From Blasia pusilla (taxonomy: Eukaryota > Marchantiophyta > Marchantiopsida > Blasiales), in NCBI GenBank assembly GCA_050084515.1, contig CM114271.1, positions 1,116,001-1,180,000 of the forward strand: DNA of 64,000 nt, read 5' to 3'. A program made the position numbers and the translations under genes. This document shows, in pieces, positions 28,648 through 37,930 of the stretch; position 1 is the first letter of the stretch; every line of letters starts with the position of its first letter. The notes beneath the pieces were generated by a model that searched no databases, was not told the DNA's origin, and worked only from the letters and a program-made list of their open reading frames with translations.

Positions 28648-31161
28648 ATGGAAGGCTCTCGGCCCTCTTCGCGAGAGCAGCGAGCCGATCGGCGCAGTAA
28701 GCAGCAGGAAGAGCAACCGGCTTGGAGACCGCCTGGTTCGTCTCCAGGTCTTTGTCCTCGTCCGAAGCCAAAGAGCAAGAAGAAAGACAGGGACAAAGGC
28801 TCCACTACGTCCCCTGCCAGTTCACAGTCGGACGAAGAGTCGTATTGGGACCCCTTTGGGGAGTCAGGGAGCGAGGAGCCGATCAGACCACCTCGGGCGG
28901 AACCGTTACCTTCCCCCTCTCGAGCATCAAGCCCGGGAGCCAGCAGGAGAGCGGTGCCCATGGCCAATACTAGAAAAACTCTGCTAAGGTACCCCACCTT
29001 TGCTGGGGGACGACGAGACGATGTGGATAACTTTGTGCTTGAATTCACCCATGTCGCAAAAGCCAATGGGGAAGGTGCAGAGGAGGATTTGTTACAAGTC
29101 TTTCCTGGCCTGCTCAAGAAGCGAGCAAGCCAGTGGTACGAAGGTCTCGGAGCAGATGTCACGGAAACTTGGAAAAGGGTCTTGGAATCCTTCCTACATG
29201 AGTTCCGCGACTTGGAGTTCGAGGACAGGCTTCTTACGAAGCTTCGCGACCTGAAGCAAAGAAAGAAGGGGACCCTCAAGGAATATACCCAAAGGTTCCG
29301 GAGCCTAGTGAATAAGATGGAGCACACGACTACCTCCCAATTGGTAGATTGGTTCGAGTCCGGCTTGTCCAAAGAAATGGATCGGTATTTCCGGCGAGGC
29401 CAACGGGATTCCCTGGAGGCGGTCATAGCCTCCGCTGAGGCATACGAGGCCTCAGAGAAGTCCCGCAGAACACGAAGACGGCGTCACCAACGGAGAGGGG
29501 CGTCGCAGACTAGTGCTTCGTCTGAAGACAAAGCGTCCTCCACAGACACGGAATCCTCTACGGAGGATACGTCCGAGTCCTTGGACTCGGAGCAGGAGGT
29601 GAAAGCTAAAAGGAAAGGGAAGAGCAGGCATCATCGCTCCCCCAAGCACCAGAACAAAACCCGACCAAGCACCAAACATCGTCCCCAACGGTCGGAAAGT
29701 CCAGTGAGAGGGACGGCAAGGAAGTCCGGCAAGTCGGCCATGGAAGAACTCAGTAAACAAATGGCTGAGTTGAAGGTACATTTGGCGGCCGAGAAGGACC
29801 CCAGAAGACGACCCGGGCTGATGAGGCACAACATTTGGTGTAGTAGTTGCGGAACCCAAGGGCATACTGTACAGGAATGCCCTACGCAGAGGGATCTACG
29901 GTGGATCCAGGAAGAGGCCACTATTGAAGAAGGGTGGTATGAACCTGACCAGTGGGAAGGATGCTATGCCGTCCAAGCTGTGCCACCCCCAAACCCCGGG
30001 AGAAGCTGGATCACGCGGTATGTGCCTCCGGAATACGGGGAACAAAGACCCCTGAGACAGATTATGGGCGCGGAAGCCTTCACGCCACCCATCAAACAAA
30101 ATTGTTGTTATAACTGCGGCGCAGCGGACCATTGGGCCAACAATTGCCCAAACCCAAAGCGACCAGTGGGACTCAATCCCTTATGCGGGAACTGCAAGAA
30201 GGGCGGACACACTGCCGTAGAATGCCCGGAGCCCAAGGTCCCGCGGTTGTTGGTCAGATATGTCAACACTCCAGCGGCTCAACTGGAGCCCAAAAATGAC
30301 GTAAATGTACAACTTGTCCGAGTGGAAGAAGTAGTGTCCCCGAGACCAAAGCGAGTCACTATCAGTGAGGAAGACTCGACCGAAGGGGCCAAGGAGGAAT
30401 CATCGGACTGGCCCAAAGAGTTCCAAGAGACCGTTCAGGCTGTCACCACGAGCTCAAAGAGTCAGACCGCGGGGATCCCAAAGGTAAAGAAGGGTGCTTC
30501 GTCTTTGCGCAAAGCTAGGGAGCCCAAGACCAAAGCTGGGAACACCTTACGTGTTGGGAAGGCCATCCTCAAAGGCGATATGGACCCGGCCTTTGATCGA
30601 AGTCATCCGAGGTACTTCCATCAGGATGTAGAGGACCAGGTTCGTGCTCAAGTGCGTGAGGACCAGGAGCCAAAGGGGAGACAGACCCCTGAGAAGACAA
30701 AGACCAAACCAAGTCCGACAGTCCAAGCCATTGCGACATCACCGCTGGTCCTAGAAGCTTATGACTTACCGAGGGACTTGGCGTCAACCCCGGCCAACAT
30801 AACCCTGCTACAATTGCTAATGGATAACCCAATGTACGGAAAAATTTTGCAGCAGTGGAAAATAAGCCGAAAAAAGCCCAGGAAGTCGGCAAAGCATTTG
30901 CCAGTGGTGGATCTGTTCCGGATCAAAGTAGAAGACTTGGGAGCCCCAGAGGTGGAGGTGGAAATTGAGGGCCATACCATTAAGAAGGTCCCCATTGATT
31001 CCGGAAGCAAAATAAACATTATGACGGAGCAAACAGCTTGGGCACTAGGGTATACAGAGTACGAGCCCACAGACAAGTATCTGCGGTTTGCGGATCAATC
31101 CAGGAAGAGACCCCTAGGACAGCTCACTCAAATTCTGACCATGCTCATTTGGACTACTTAG
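28648..31161 (+). CDS. Gag-protease polyprotein of element D
   Basis: An open frame of 837 codons. Residues 1-105 are basic, serine- and proline-rich. Residues about 111-300 form the gag domain (YPTFAGGRRDDVDNFVLEF, ASQWYEGLG, FRSLVNKME). A charged, repetitive linker precedes three CCHC knuckles near residues 398, 487 and 513 (CSSCGTQGHTVQEC, CYNCGAADHWANNC, CGNCKKGGHTAVEC). The protease active site VPIDSGSKINIM is near residue 780. The frame shifts inside the protease fold at about 31,140: the rest of the protease (PLLIGRPWL) lies in the pol frame, -1 relative to gag. A programmed shift in the middle of a folded domain would be odd, so a mutation is more likely. ATG 28,648 is the first in the frame. 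Confidence 0.85.
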   Translation: MEGSRPSSREQRADRRSKQQEEQPAWRPPGSSPGLCPRPKPKSKKKDRDKGSTTSPASSQSDEESYWDPFGESGSEEPIRPPRAEPLPSPSRASSPGASRRAVPMANTRKTLLRYPTFAGGRRDDVDNFVLEFTHVAKANGEGAEEDLLQVFPGLLKKRASQWYEGLGADVTETWKRVLESFLHEFRDLEFEDRLLTKLRDLKQRKKGTLKEYTQRFRSLVNKMEHTTTSQLVDWFESGLSKEMDRYFRRGQRDSLEAVIASAEAYEASEKSRRTRRRRHQRRGASQTSASSEDKASSTDTESSTEDTSESLDSEQEVKAKRKGKSRHHRSPKHQNKTRPSTKHRPQRSESPVRGTARKSGKSAMEELSKQMAELKVHLAAEKDPRRRPGLMRHNIWCSSCGTQGHTVQECPTQRDLRWIQEEATIEEGWYEPDQWEGCYAVQAVPPPNPGRSWITRYVPPEYGEQRPLRQIMGAEAFTPPIKQNCCYNCGAADHWANNCPNPKRPVGLNPLCGNCKKGGHTAVECPEPKVPRLLVRYVNTPAAQLEPKNDVNVQLVRVEEVVSPRPKRVTISEEDSTEGAKEESSDWPKEFQETVQAVTTSSKSQTAGIPKVKKGASSLRKAREPKTKAGNTLRVGKAILKGDMDPAFDRSHPRYFHQDVEDQVRAQVREDQEPKGRQTPEKTKTKPSPTVQAIATSPLVLEAYDLPRDLASTPANITLLQLLMDNPMYGKILQQWKISRKKPRKSAKHLPVVDLFRIKVEDLGAPEVEVEIEGHTIKKVPIDSGSKINIMTEQTAWALGYTEYEPTDKYLRFADQSRKRPLGQLTQILTMLIWTT

Positions 31162-33236
31162 TCTTGCAGCCCCTGACCACCACGGGCTATCCTTTGCTCA
31201 TCGGAAGACCCTGGCTGTATGGCGTGAGGGTGACTACGGATTGGAAAAGGCGACGTTTCACATTCCAGGCACCGAATCAGGTCTCGAAGCGGCTCATCAA
31301 GCTGGCGTGGAAATCACGACCACCCCAAGGAGAGACGCCACCGACTGACGACGGCTATACGTCAGATCAAGACCCCACAACAACTACGGAGTCCTCGTCC
31401 CAGGTGTATTATTTAGAATGTTACGAAATAGACGAGGAGTTGGTACCCTCCAAGCCGAGGTCGACCCGAGAGGAAGAGAAGCTAGGTCATAGCACCTTCC
31501 AATTTACAGAGAACATGGTTCAGGAGCAGGACTACGTCCAGGTCGTTATTGCAGATCAAAAGTCTCTCCGCCTTTCGGCAGATTTGTCTCCCACCACACT
31601 TATGAAGTATAAAAGACTACTGTTTGAGTATTTGGATGTCTTTGCATACTCCATGGATGAAATGACAAGCATTCCCGCTCGGTATGGTGAACACCGGATT
31701 GATCTTAAAGAAGGGGCGGTCCCGGTGCGAATGCGACAATATCGACTGAATCCAAAGTACTCATTGTTAGTCAAGGACGAGATCGACCAGCGTCTCGAGG
31801 CAGGAATAATTTATCCTGTGTTAAGCAGCGAGTGGGTATCGCCCATCGGAATTGTACCAAAAAAAAAAACGGGGAAAATCCGAGTGTGCCAGGATTATCG
31901 GAGATTAAATGCTGCCACCTTAAAAGACCACCATCCTTTACCTTTCACTGAAAGTTTTTTGGATAAAGTTGCCGAGCACGAGCGTTATACTTTCTTGGAC
32001 GGATACTCGGGTTATAACCAGTTATCCATACGAGAAAAGGATCGTCCCCTCACCACGTTCACCACAGACTGGGGAACTTTCGCATATCACGTAATGCCTT
32101 TTGGGTTATGCAATGCCCCAACTACTTTCCAACGAATGATGATCTCCATCTTCCAGGAGTATCTGAGGAATTTCGGGGAAATCTTTTTGGACGAGTTTTG
32201 TATCTTCAGTACAGAGGCCAAACATCTGGAAAAGTTAGAGTTAACACTCGCGCGTTGTCGTGAAGTGCATTTGTCCCTTCATCCGGACAAATCGTATATT
32301 GCTATGAAACAAGGAATTCTGTTGGGACACATAGTTTCGGCTCAAGGAATTGAGGTCGACAAGGCCAAGATGGATATTATCGTCGCATTGGAACCACCTA
32401 CTAATCTCCCGGAAGTGAGAGGATTCTTGGGACACGTCGGGTATTATCGACGGTTTATTAAATATTATGCGGTAAAAGAGGGAGCTCTTACTGCATTACG
32501 TAAAAAGACCACCGAAGGGGAGTGGACACCAGCGTGCCAAGCGGCATTTGACACCTTAAAAGACGCATTGCAAAAAGCTCCTGTACTCCGGTCCCCCGAT
32601 TGGACCAAACCCTTCCACGTATATGTGGACACATCCTCATTTGCCATTGGAGTAGTGCTCAGCCAATTGGATGAGAACAAACATGACTTTCCGATTTACT
32701 ACGCCGGCCGACAACTATCGGCAGCGGAGCAGAAATATACAACTACCGAACGAGAGGCGTTAGGCATGGTCTTCTCGTGTAAAAAGTTCCGACACTATTT
32801 ATTAGGGTACGAATTTGTCTTCCATGTTGATCATTTTGCACTCAGACCCTTAAAGGTGAAAGCAGACTTGTCAGGGCGCATTGCACGGTGGATCTTGTTG
32901 CTACAAGAATTCACATTTGATGTTGCTACCCGTGCCGGCAAGGTGCATACCGATGCAGATTTTCTTTCCCGGTTGAGGATGACAAACGCGGACCTCACCC
33001 AATCCGTCGATGATACCTTTCCCGATGAAGACGTGTTCCAGATAACAGAGGATCGGTTGAGCCAGTCTTTTTATGAGGATATTTTGCGTTTTCTAATGAC
33101 TCTGCGACTTCCGGCCCCGATGACAGCGGAAGAACGCGCAGTTTTCTTACATCAGATAGGACCATATGAGATTTTTCAAGGGGTCCTATTCAAATTAGGT
33201 GCTGATGAAGAGTATCGACGATGCTTGGAAGCATAA
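31038..33236 (+). CDS. Pol of element D: protease end, reverse transcriptase, RNase H
   Basis: A 732-codon frame; meaningful sequence starts about 31,145 with the protease tail. RT follows from about 31,690 (WVSPIGIVPKKKTGKIRVCQ, FLDGYSGYNQLSI, MPFGLCNAPTTFQRMM). The catalytic Y/F-x-D-D box reads FLDEF, with GAG (Glu) at 32,193-32,195 where the second Asp is expected, which should cripple polymerisation. RNase H follows with YVDTSSFAIG, TEREALG and HVDHFALRPL. The frame ends at TAA 33,234-33,236 (CLEA, stop, EVPQVIRALH), a nonsense change from GAA or similar, after which integrase continues in the same frame. Confidence 0.9.
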   Translation: MGTRVYRVRAHRQVSAVCGSIQEETPRTAHSNSDHAHLDYLVLQPLTTTGYPLLIGRPWLYGVRVTTDWKRRRFTFQAPNQVSKRLIKLAWKSRPPQGETPPTDDGYTSDQDPTTTTESSSQVYYLECYEIDEELVPSKPRSTREEEKLGHSTFQFTENMVQEQDYVQVVIADQKSLRLSADLSPTTLMKYKRLLFEYLDVFAYSMDEMTSIPARYGEHRIDLKEGAVPVRMRQYRLNPKYSLLVKDEIDQRLEAGIIYPVLSSEWVSPIGIVPKKKTGKIRVCQDYRRLNAATLKDHHPLPFTESFLDKVAEHERYTFLDGYSGYNQLSIREKDRPLTTFTTDWGTFAYHVMPFGLCNAPTTFQRMMISIFQEYLRNFGEIFLDEFCIFSTEAKHLEKLELTLARCREVHLSLHPDKSYIAMKQGILLGHIVSAQGIEVDKAKMDIIVALEPPTNLPEVRGFLGHVGYYRRFIKYYAVKEGALTALRKKTTEGEWTPACQAAFDTLKDALQKAPVLRSPDWTKPFHVYVDTSSFAIGVVLSQLDENKHDFPIYYAGRQLSAAEQKYTTTEREALGMVFSCKKFRHYLLGYEFVFHVDHFALRPLKVKADLSGRIARWILLLQEFTFDVATRAGKVHTDADFLSRLRMTNADLTQSVDDTFPDEDVFQITEDRLSQSFYEDILRFLMTLRLPAPMTAEERAVFLHQIGPYEIFQGVLFKLGADEEYRRCLEA

Positions 33237-34340
33237 GAAGTCCCCCAGGTCATCAGAGCCCTGCATATGGCTGATTCTGGTGGACACTATGCGGTAAAAA
33301 ATACCGTTAAGAAAATTTTGGCCGCACGTTATTGGTGGCCAACTATGTACAAAGACGTAGGTAATTTTATCCGGAGTTGTGATGCCTGTCAAAGAGCAGG
33401 TCGACCCACGGCAACTACGCGGTGGCCTTTGGTCCCCATCATGCCCCTAGCTCCTTTTGAAAAATGGGGCATTGACTTCATGGGCCCTATCTCCCCGGCC
33501 ACTCGCCAAACCCGACGGAAGTATATTCTTATCTCCACTGACTATTGTACTAAGATGGTTGAAGCAGTAGCCACGCGAAAAGATGACAGTGAAGCAATGG
33601 CCAAGTTTTTATACGAGATGGTTATCACGCGGTATGGCTGTCCGTTGGAACTAGTTAGTGACCGTGGCACGCACTTCTTAAACCAGACTGTTGAGTCTCT
33701 CACTTCCCACTTTCTCATTAAGCATCGGAAAACCACCCCCAACAACCCTAAAGCCAACGGGTCGACGGAAAAAATCTAACGGCCTTATTTGCCGAATATT
33801 GAATCGATTGACGGTAACATATTCCTATGATTGGGGCACACAAATTGCCGCAGCATTATGGGCGTACCGAACAACTGAGAAGGTTACTAATAAATACACC
33901 CCGTTCTTCTTGACGTATGGCATCCATCCCTTAACACCTATTCAATGGGCTTTGCCCACTTATCGGGTATTGGAGGGAACAAGAACGGAAGCCGTGGGCA
34001 AAGTTCTCGAACATAGGAATGAGACCTTGGTTGCGTTGGAAGAGGCACGCATGCTTGCGTTACGCCGAACAGCCCAAGTGCAAAATGAACGTAAGACACG
34101 TTACGATCGACATCTCCGGCCACAATCTATCAGTGTTGGAGACTTAGTGCTATTGTATGATAACCGGCAGCTCAAGTTCCCCGGAAAATTAAAATGAAAT
34201 TGGATGGGACCCTACCGGGTATTGGCCATCTATGATAATGGATCCCTACAATTAGAAACCTTACAAGGAGACTCCCTGCCAAATTGAGTCAATGGCATGC
34301 ATGTGCGCCGTTATTATGAGCCCGAACCTGGTGCGGACTA
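33237..34340 (+). pseudogene. DDE integrase of element D
   Basis: 33,237-33,779 carries the zinc-binding part (H-x3-H in HMADSGGHY, then CDACQRAG), WGIDFMGPIS (first Asp), LVSDRGTHFL (second Asp) and NGSTEKI (Glu). A frameshift near 33,770 moves the rest to 33,691-34,197 (WGTQIAAALWAYRTTEKV, YGIHPLTPIQWALP, SVGDLVLLYDNR). A TGA at 34,195-34,197 precedes NWMGPYRVLAIYDNGSL, the GPY-type C-terminal domain, and another TGA falls near 34,285. There is no chromodomain or PHD finger. Confidence 0.85.
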
Positions 34341-34524
34341 AAATAGGAGGAAGGGGGTAGGCGAATGCTTAGAGGCCAGCAAAGAAAGCAAAGAAGAAAT
34401 CGAGGGCCGCAGCGTGAAGCACACAAAGTTGTTGGAGCGCGGCAAAGACGCGAAGTGCCAACCTTCTTGTTATAGCCCCGGCGCCACGACCAAGAACTGA
34501 GAGCGGGAGCAGACTATAAAAGCG

Positions 34525-36471
34525 TTGCGTCGTATTCAAATGGGTATTTTCATGGACAGGATCACCACAAAAATGCGTAGCAAACCAAAGCGGGGCGTCC
34601 ATCGAGATCGACCTAGCAACATGCCTCGCAAAGACTCCACGCCCATTTTGCGAAGCGCGGCAATGCCGATGGTCAAGCTGTCACCGGAGCTGGTCGAAGC
34701 GTTGGAGGAGCGATCGTTGGCAACTTTCTTTCAAGCCAACTAGACCTTGACATCCAGAGAACTCCTCGGCGAGCTTCGCTCTTCGACTGTCGTAGCCAAG
34801 TTTCGAAGGAAGGGTCTTCGCTATCGAGCTCAGCCCCAACAATGGACGGTCGATGACTGGAGAGCAACTTATCTGCTCCCGGCTGCGCCAGAGTACGAGT
34901 ATGACACGGAGTTGCTAGTAAAGCATGAAGATCTCTTAGCACTCGGTCAGATCACGTCTCGAGCGCTGGCGAGAATGGCTACAAGGCTACTTCACTCTTC
35001 CTGCCAGTCTTTAGTCAGTTTTGCAAACATTTGATGACTCTATTTTATCCCGCTCGTTCTTACTATCTGACGAACAAGCTCGTGAAGATGTGCTACATCA
35101 TTTGGAATCAGCACCTGGAACCCGAAGCCCCCGGAGTCGTCTTCGCTTCTTTTGTGGACGGGCATGTACGAGCAATGGTGGAATTGCTTCATCCAAGCAC
35201 GAAGTCCTTCCTATCCCCTTTCTTGATCCATCTTTATATTCACAAGCAGGAATTGACAGCAGATGAGGCGCTAGATTGGTGGCAAGTTACCCCCGTCCGA
35301 CTACCACGGAAAGGAGGAACTGGTACCATGGGCAGCAGTGAAGTCACACCGCCCTCTGAAGCACCCAAGTACCATCCTCATACTTCGGCTTTAAAGAAAG
35401 ACAAAGACACCACCGAAATGCCACGACCAAAGCGTGGCCGAGTCAATTTTGAAACACCCTCGGCCCCAGAACCCGTCAATCAGGAGGACTCCGACGAGAC
35501 ACCGCGGGCAAGTGATTACCAACCTGCACTTCGTCTCATGTCCCAGACGGCAAACGATATGATGTGGTTCTTGCAAGTAGCGGTTCCAGTCATGAATCAA
35601 CTCAACATGTTCTTCACCTAGAGGATACAACGTCGGTGGACGATTATTTACAAGCCCGTGGACGATCACAAGTGTAGGGCACAAGCTTCGTCAGACAACG
35701 AAGCACAGCGATCGAGTAGCAGAAACGAATCTTCACTTACGGGATCAAGAACTCGAAGACATGAAGACCGCGCTTCGCAAAGCTCAAAGCGACTTGGTCC
35801 AGTGTCAGTACGAAGCACGGAACGCACGTCAATGGGAGATTTTGTCGATTAACCTCGAATGTGGGGCGGATCAATTAGCTTCACAAATCAAGGAAGCTTT
35901 GAACCTCATTGGCTAGTATCGGCATCAAATACGGCGTGTTCACACCGAATTCAAGAAGTTGGCCATCCAGCATGCTGAATCTTCGAAGCTACTTCAAGAA
36001 CATCAAGAAACGAACAAAGACTTAATGGCGCAGTGGTCGGAGGCTACAGGTAGAATCGCAGTGTTGGAAGCAGAGTAGAAGCTACTCCACGAAGCCCAGA
36101 TGGACCCGCAAGATGTTAAGGAGCTAGTCAACGAAGCAAGCAAGAATTTCGAAGAACAGATGAGCGAGGAAATCGACTATATCAACAAACATTGGAAGCG
36201 CCAATTCGACAATCATACCAAGTCTCTTCCAGAAGCTGTTCCCACTCTTTCACTTACTCTTGAAGAGTTACCATCATTTACTCCATCTGATGTCTTAGTC
36301 CAGAATGAAGTCCTAGGGAGTAACTTAATTGTTAACAAGTCGAGAGAGAGAATGCACAATCATACCCCTAACATTCTCAACAAACCTTCTACGATTCACG
36401 GTCGTTTTGCACCTACACCAGAGTTTGATAGCTTAGAGGATACATTTATGGACATAGGAGAGACATCATGA
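34525..36471 (+). pseudogene. Extra frame downstream of integrase in element D (coiled-coil protein, unknown role)
   Basis: A sense-strand coding region lies between integrase and the 3' LTR. 34,525-35,034 is one frame with TAG at 34,741. 35,031-35,621 continues after a frame change (YYLTNKLVKMCYIIWNQHL, LIHLYIHKQELTADEALDWW). 35,640-36,471 continues with TAG stops near 35,914 and 36,076 and is rich in Glu, Lys and Gln with heptad spacing (TEFKKLAIQHAESSKLLQEH; ELVNEASKNFEEQMSEEIDY), so a coiled coil is likely. Extra frames after pol are known in Tat/Athila-type plant elements; no homolog is recognised. A purine tract AGGAGGAAGGGGG at about 34,346 precedes it. It could be a captured plant gene or an envelope-position protein; no membrane segment is apparent. 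Confidence 0.55.
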
Positions 36472-36495
36472 AGTGTTCGCCGGGGCGGCTCACAT

Positions 36496-36510
36496 TTGAG
36501 GGAGGGGGTA
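36496..36510 (+). promoter_or_regulatory. Polypurine tract of element D
   Basis: TTGAGGGAGGGGGTA ends directly at the first base of the 3' LTR. Confidence 0.85.
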
Positions 36511-37692
36511 TGTGATACCCACAATTTTGTACTTCGGAAGAAATTTATCTTTTTATTGAACAAAGACTCTTGTACATTATGGTTTTGATTATTATATACT
36601 ATCATGCAGAAGAAAGAGTAAGATTCAAGTGAATCACGAAGCTCCTAGGACAAGGCAGAGAGATGGAAGATCAAGGATTTGCCTTAGAGGAGAAGCAAAT
36701 GCAGTAACGAAGTCTAAAAGACCAAAAAAAAGCTTAACGAAGCTTAACGAAGCTCAACGAAGCTCTGTACACGAAGTATTTTGCTCTTAGCAAAGCACGA
36801 AGAGCGAAGAACGAAGAACGAAGAATGAAGAGCTTTGTCCTCAAGAAATTCAGAGCAGCAAAGCTCAGTGTGCTTGTGATTCGAACCGACACATAGTTAA
36901 AACAGTTAGCCTAGGAAGAGGCGCAACCATTTGTATCAGATAGACAGTTAGGACAATTTTGTTCTCCGGATTCCTAGGGATCATTGGAAAAGGAAAGCAC
37001 ACCATAGATCTAGGTAGTTACATATATTGAAGAGACACCAACTTCATCAAGAACGTTGCGGATCTTGGAAACGCTCCTACTCCCGAGAATATTTAAGAAA
37101 TAGGACACAAGCTACAATTATCATTCGCTCATGAAGTCCTTATGCCGTAGGAATGGTCCGAGCAAGAGAGTAGTACCCTCTCGAAGCTTGTATACACTTT
37201 AAAGTCTTCCCATTCTTGATGGAATAATAAACCACTCATTCATTCATTCTGATGTGCGAGGCTTACGTTGGGATAGTCTTTTTGGGTCTGCAGAGTGAAG
37301 AGTGAAATCAGACAAACCTTTCTCATCAATGGAATAATCAACATGGAGTTGTATGAAATCTGTTTGACATAGAGTAGCCTGCCAAGAGGGATTGAGTTCC
37401 GAAAGTAGGAGAAGCCAACCTTATTGTTGAGATCTCTGTGAGGTTCCTAGATGTCAAGAGAACAATTTGCCTGAGCGTGCTTTAAATTCCATCGGAGAAA
37501 ATTGAAGAAGAAAACATAGGTACTGAGAAGGATCGGAAGATGTTACTGGAATACTGCAATTGAATTACATAATCAACCATACTACTCTTACAACATAATA
37601 ATCACTTTACCCTCTCTTTTCATCAAGCAATGATCCTCTTGGGGATCGAACTTACTAAATCGACTATAAAATAGAAACACTTGTACATTACA
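36511..37692 (+). repeat. 3' LTR of element D
   Basis: Starts TGTGATACCC and ends ACATTACA; 1,182 bp against 1,156 bp for the 5' LTR. The extra length lies mainly in additional AACGAAGCTT and CGAAGAA repeat units (about 36,735-36,830). The remaining sequence differs at scattered single bases. Confidence 0.92.
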
Positions 37693-37930
37693 TATATCTA
37701 CTCTTCTATTCTCACATGGTCAATTGTACATAGAATTGTCTAGAGAAGGAAAGAAAATTTCCATTTACATTACAATCAAAAGCGACACACATTCAAATAA
37801 TGATGGTAATTACACACAAAATGTAGTATATAAGGAAATTATTGAATGAAATAAATTTCATATATTTTGAAAAAACATATTTATATGACATTCACTATGG
37901 CACCCATGCATTGCACGAGCACCTTACATG
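37693..37930 (+). pseudogene. Helitron 1, end of helicase gene and 3' terminus
   Basis: This matches 54,480-54,693 of Helitron 2: TCTCACATGGTCAATTGTAC against TCTCATGGTCAATTATATG (helicase FSHGQLYVALSR motif), then the untranslated tail and a hairpin-like CATGCATTGCACGAGCACC. Where Helitron 2 has TTACTAG this copy has TTACATG, so the CTAG end has decayed. Confidence 0.75.

Larger units (their letters stand above)
27025..37692 (+). mobile_element. Element D: Ty3/gypsy LTR retrotransposon, nearly complete, inside Helitron 1
   Basis: Two LTRs of 1,156 and 1,182 bp flank a primer-binding site, gag-protease, pol, and an extra frame before the polypurine tract. Flanking five bases are TTTAT (27,020-27,024) and TATAT (37,693-37,697), a possible target duplication with one mismatch. 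The LTRs differ by roughly 15-20 substitutions by eye (about 1.5 percent) plus short repeat-number changes, so the insertion is recent, and it is the youngest large event in the left half of the window. Despite that, pol carries stops, frameshifts and a changed RT catalytic residue. Confidence 0.9.
1..37930 (+). mobile_element. Helitron 1, degenerate, split into three pieces by two retroelement blocks
   Basis: Three separated stretches (1-2,148; 26,107-27,024; about 37,693-37,930) align in order and on the same strand with the second Helitron at 47,437-54,693. The left piece stops at the codons corresponding to base 50,353 of Helitron 2, and the middle piece resumes about 10 bases later. The middle piece stops in the region corresponding to about 54,455, and the right piece resumes there. 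The 5' end lies before base 1. The 3' end near 37,930 is a degraded version of the hairpin and CTAG end of Helitron 2. The middle piece also lacks about 2.8 kb of Rep/helicase sequence, so this copy was probably non-autonomous before the retroelements arrived. The order of events follows from nesting. Confidence 0.8.

Noticed and set aside
28344-29426. 360-codon minus-strand frame
   Set aside because: Antisense to the well-supported gag of element D; its composition mirrors the gag codons.
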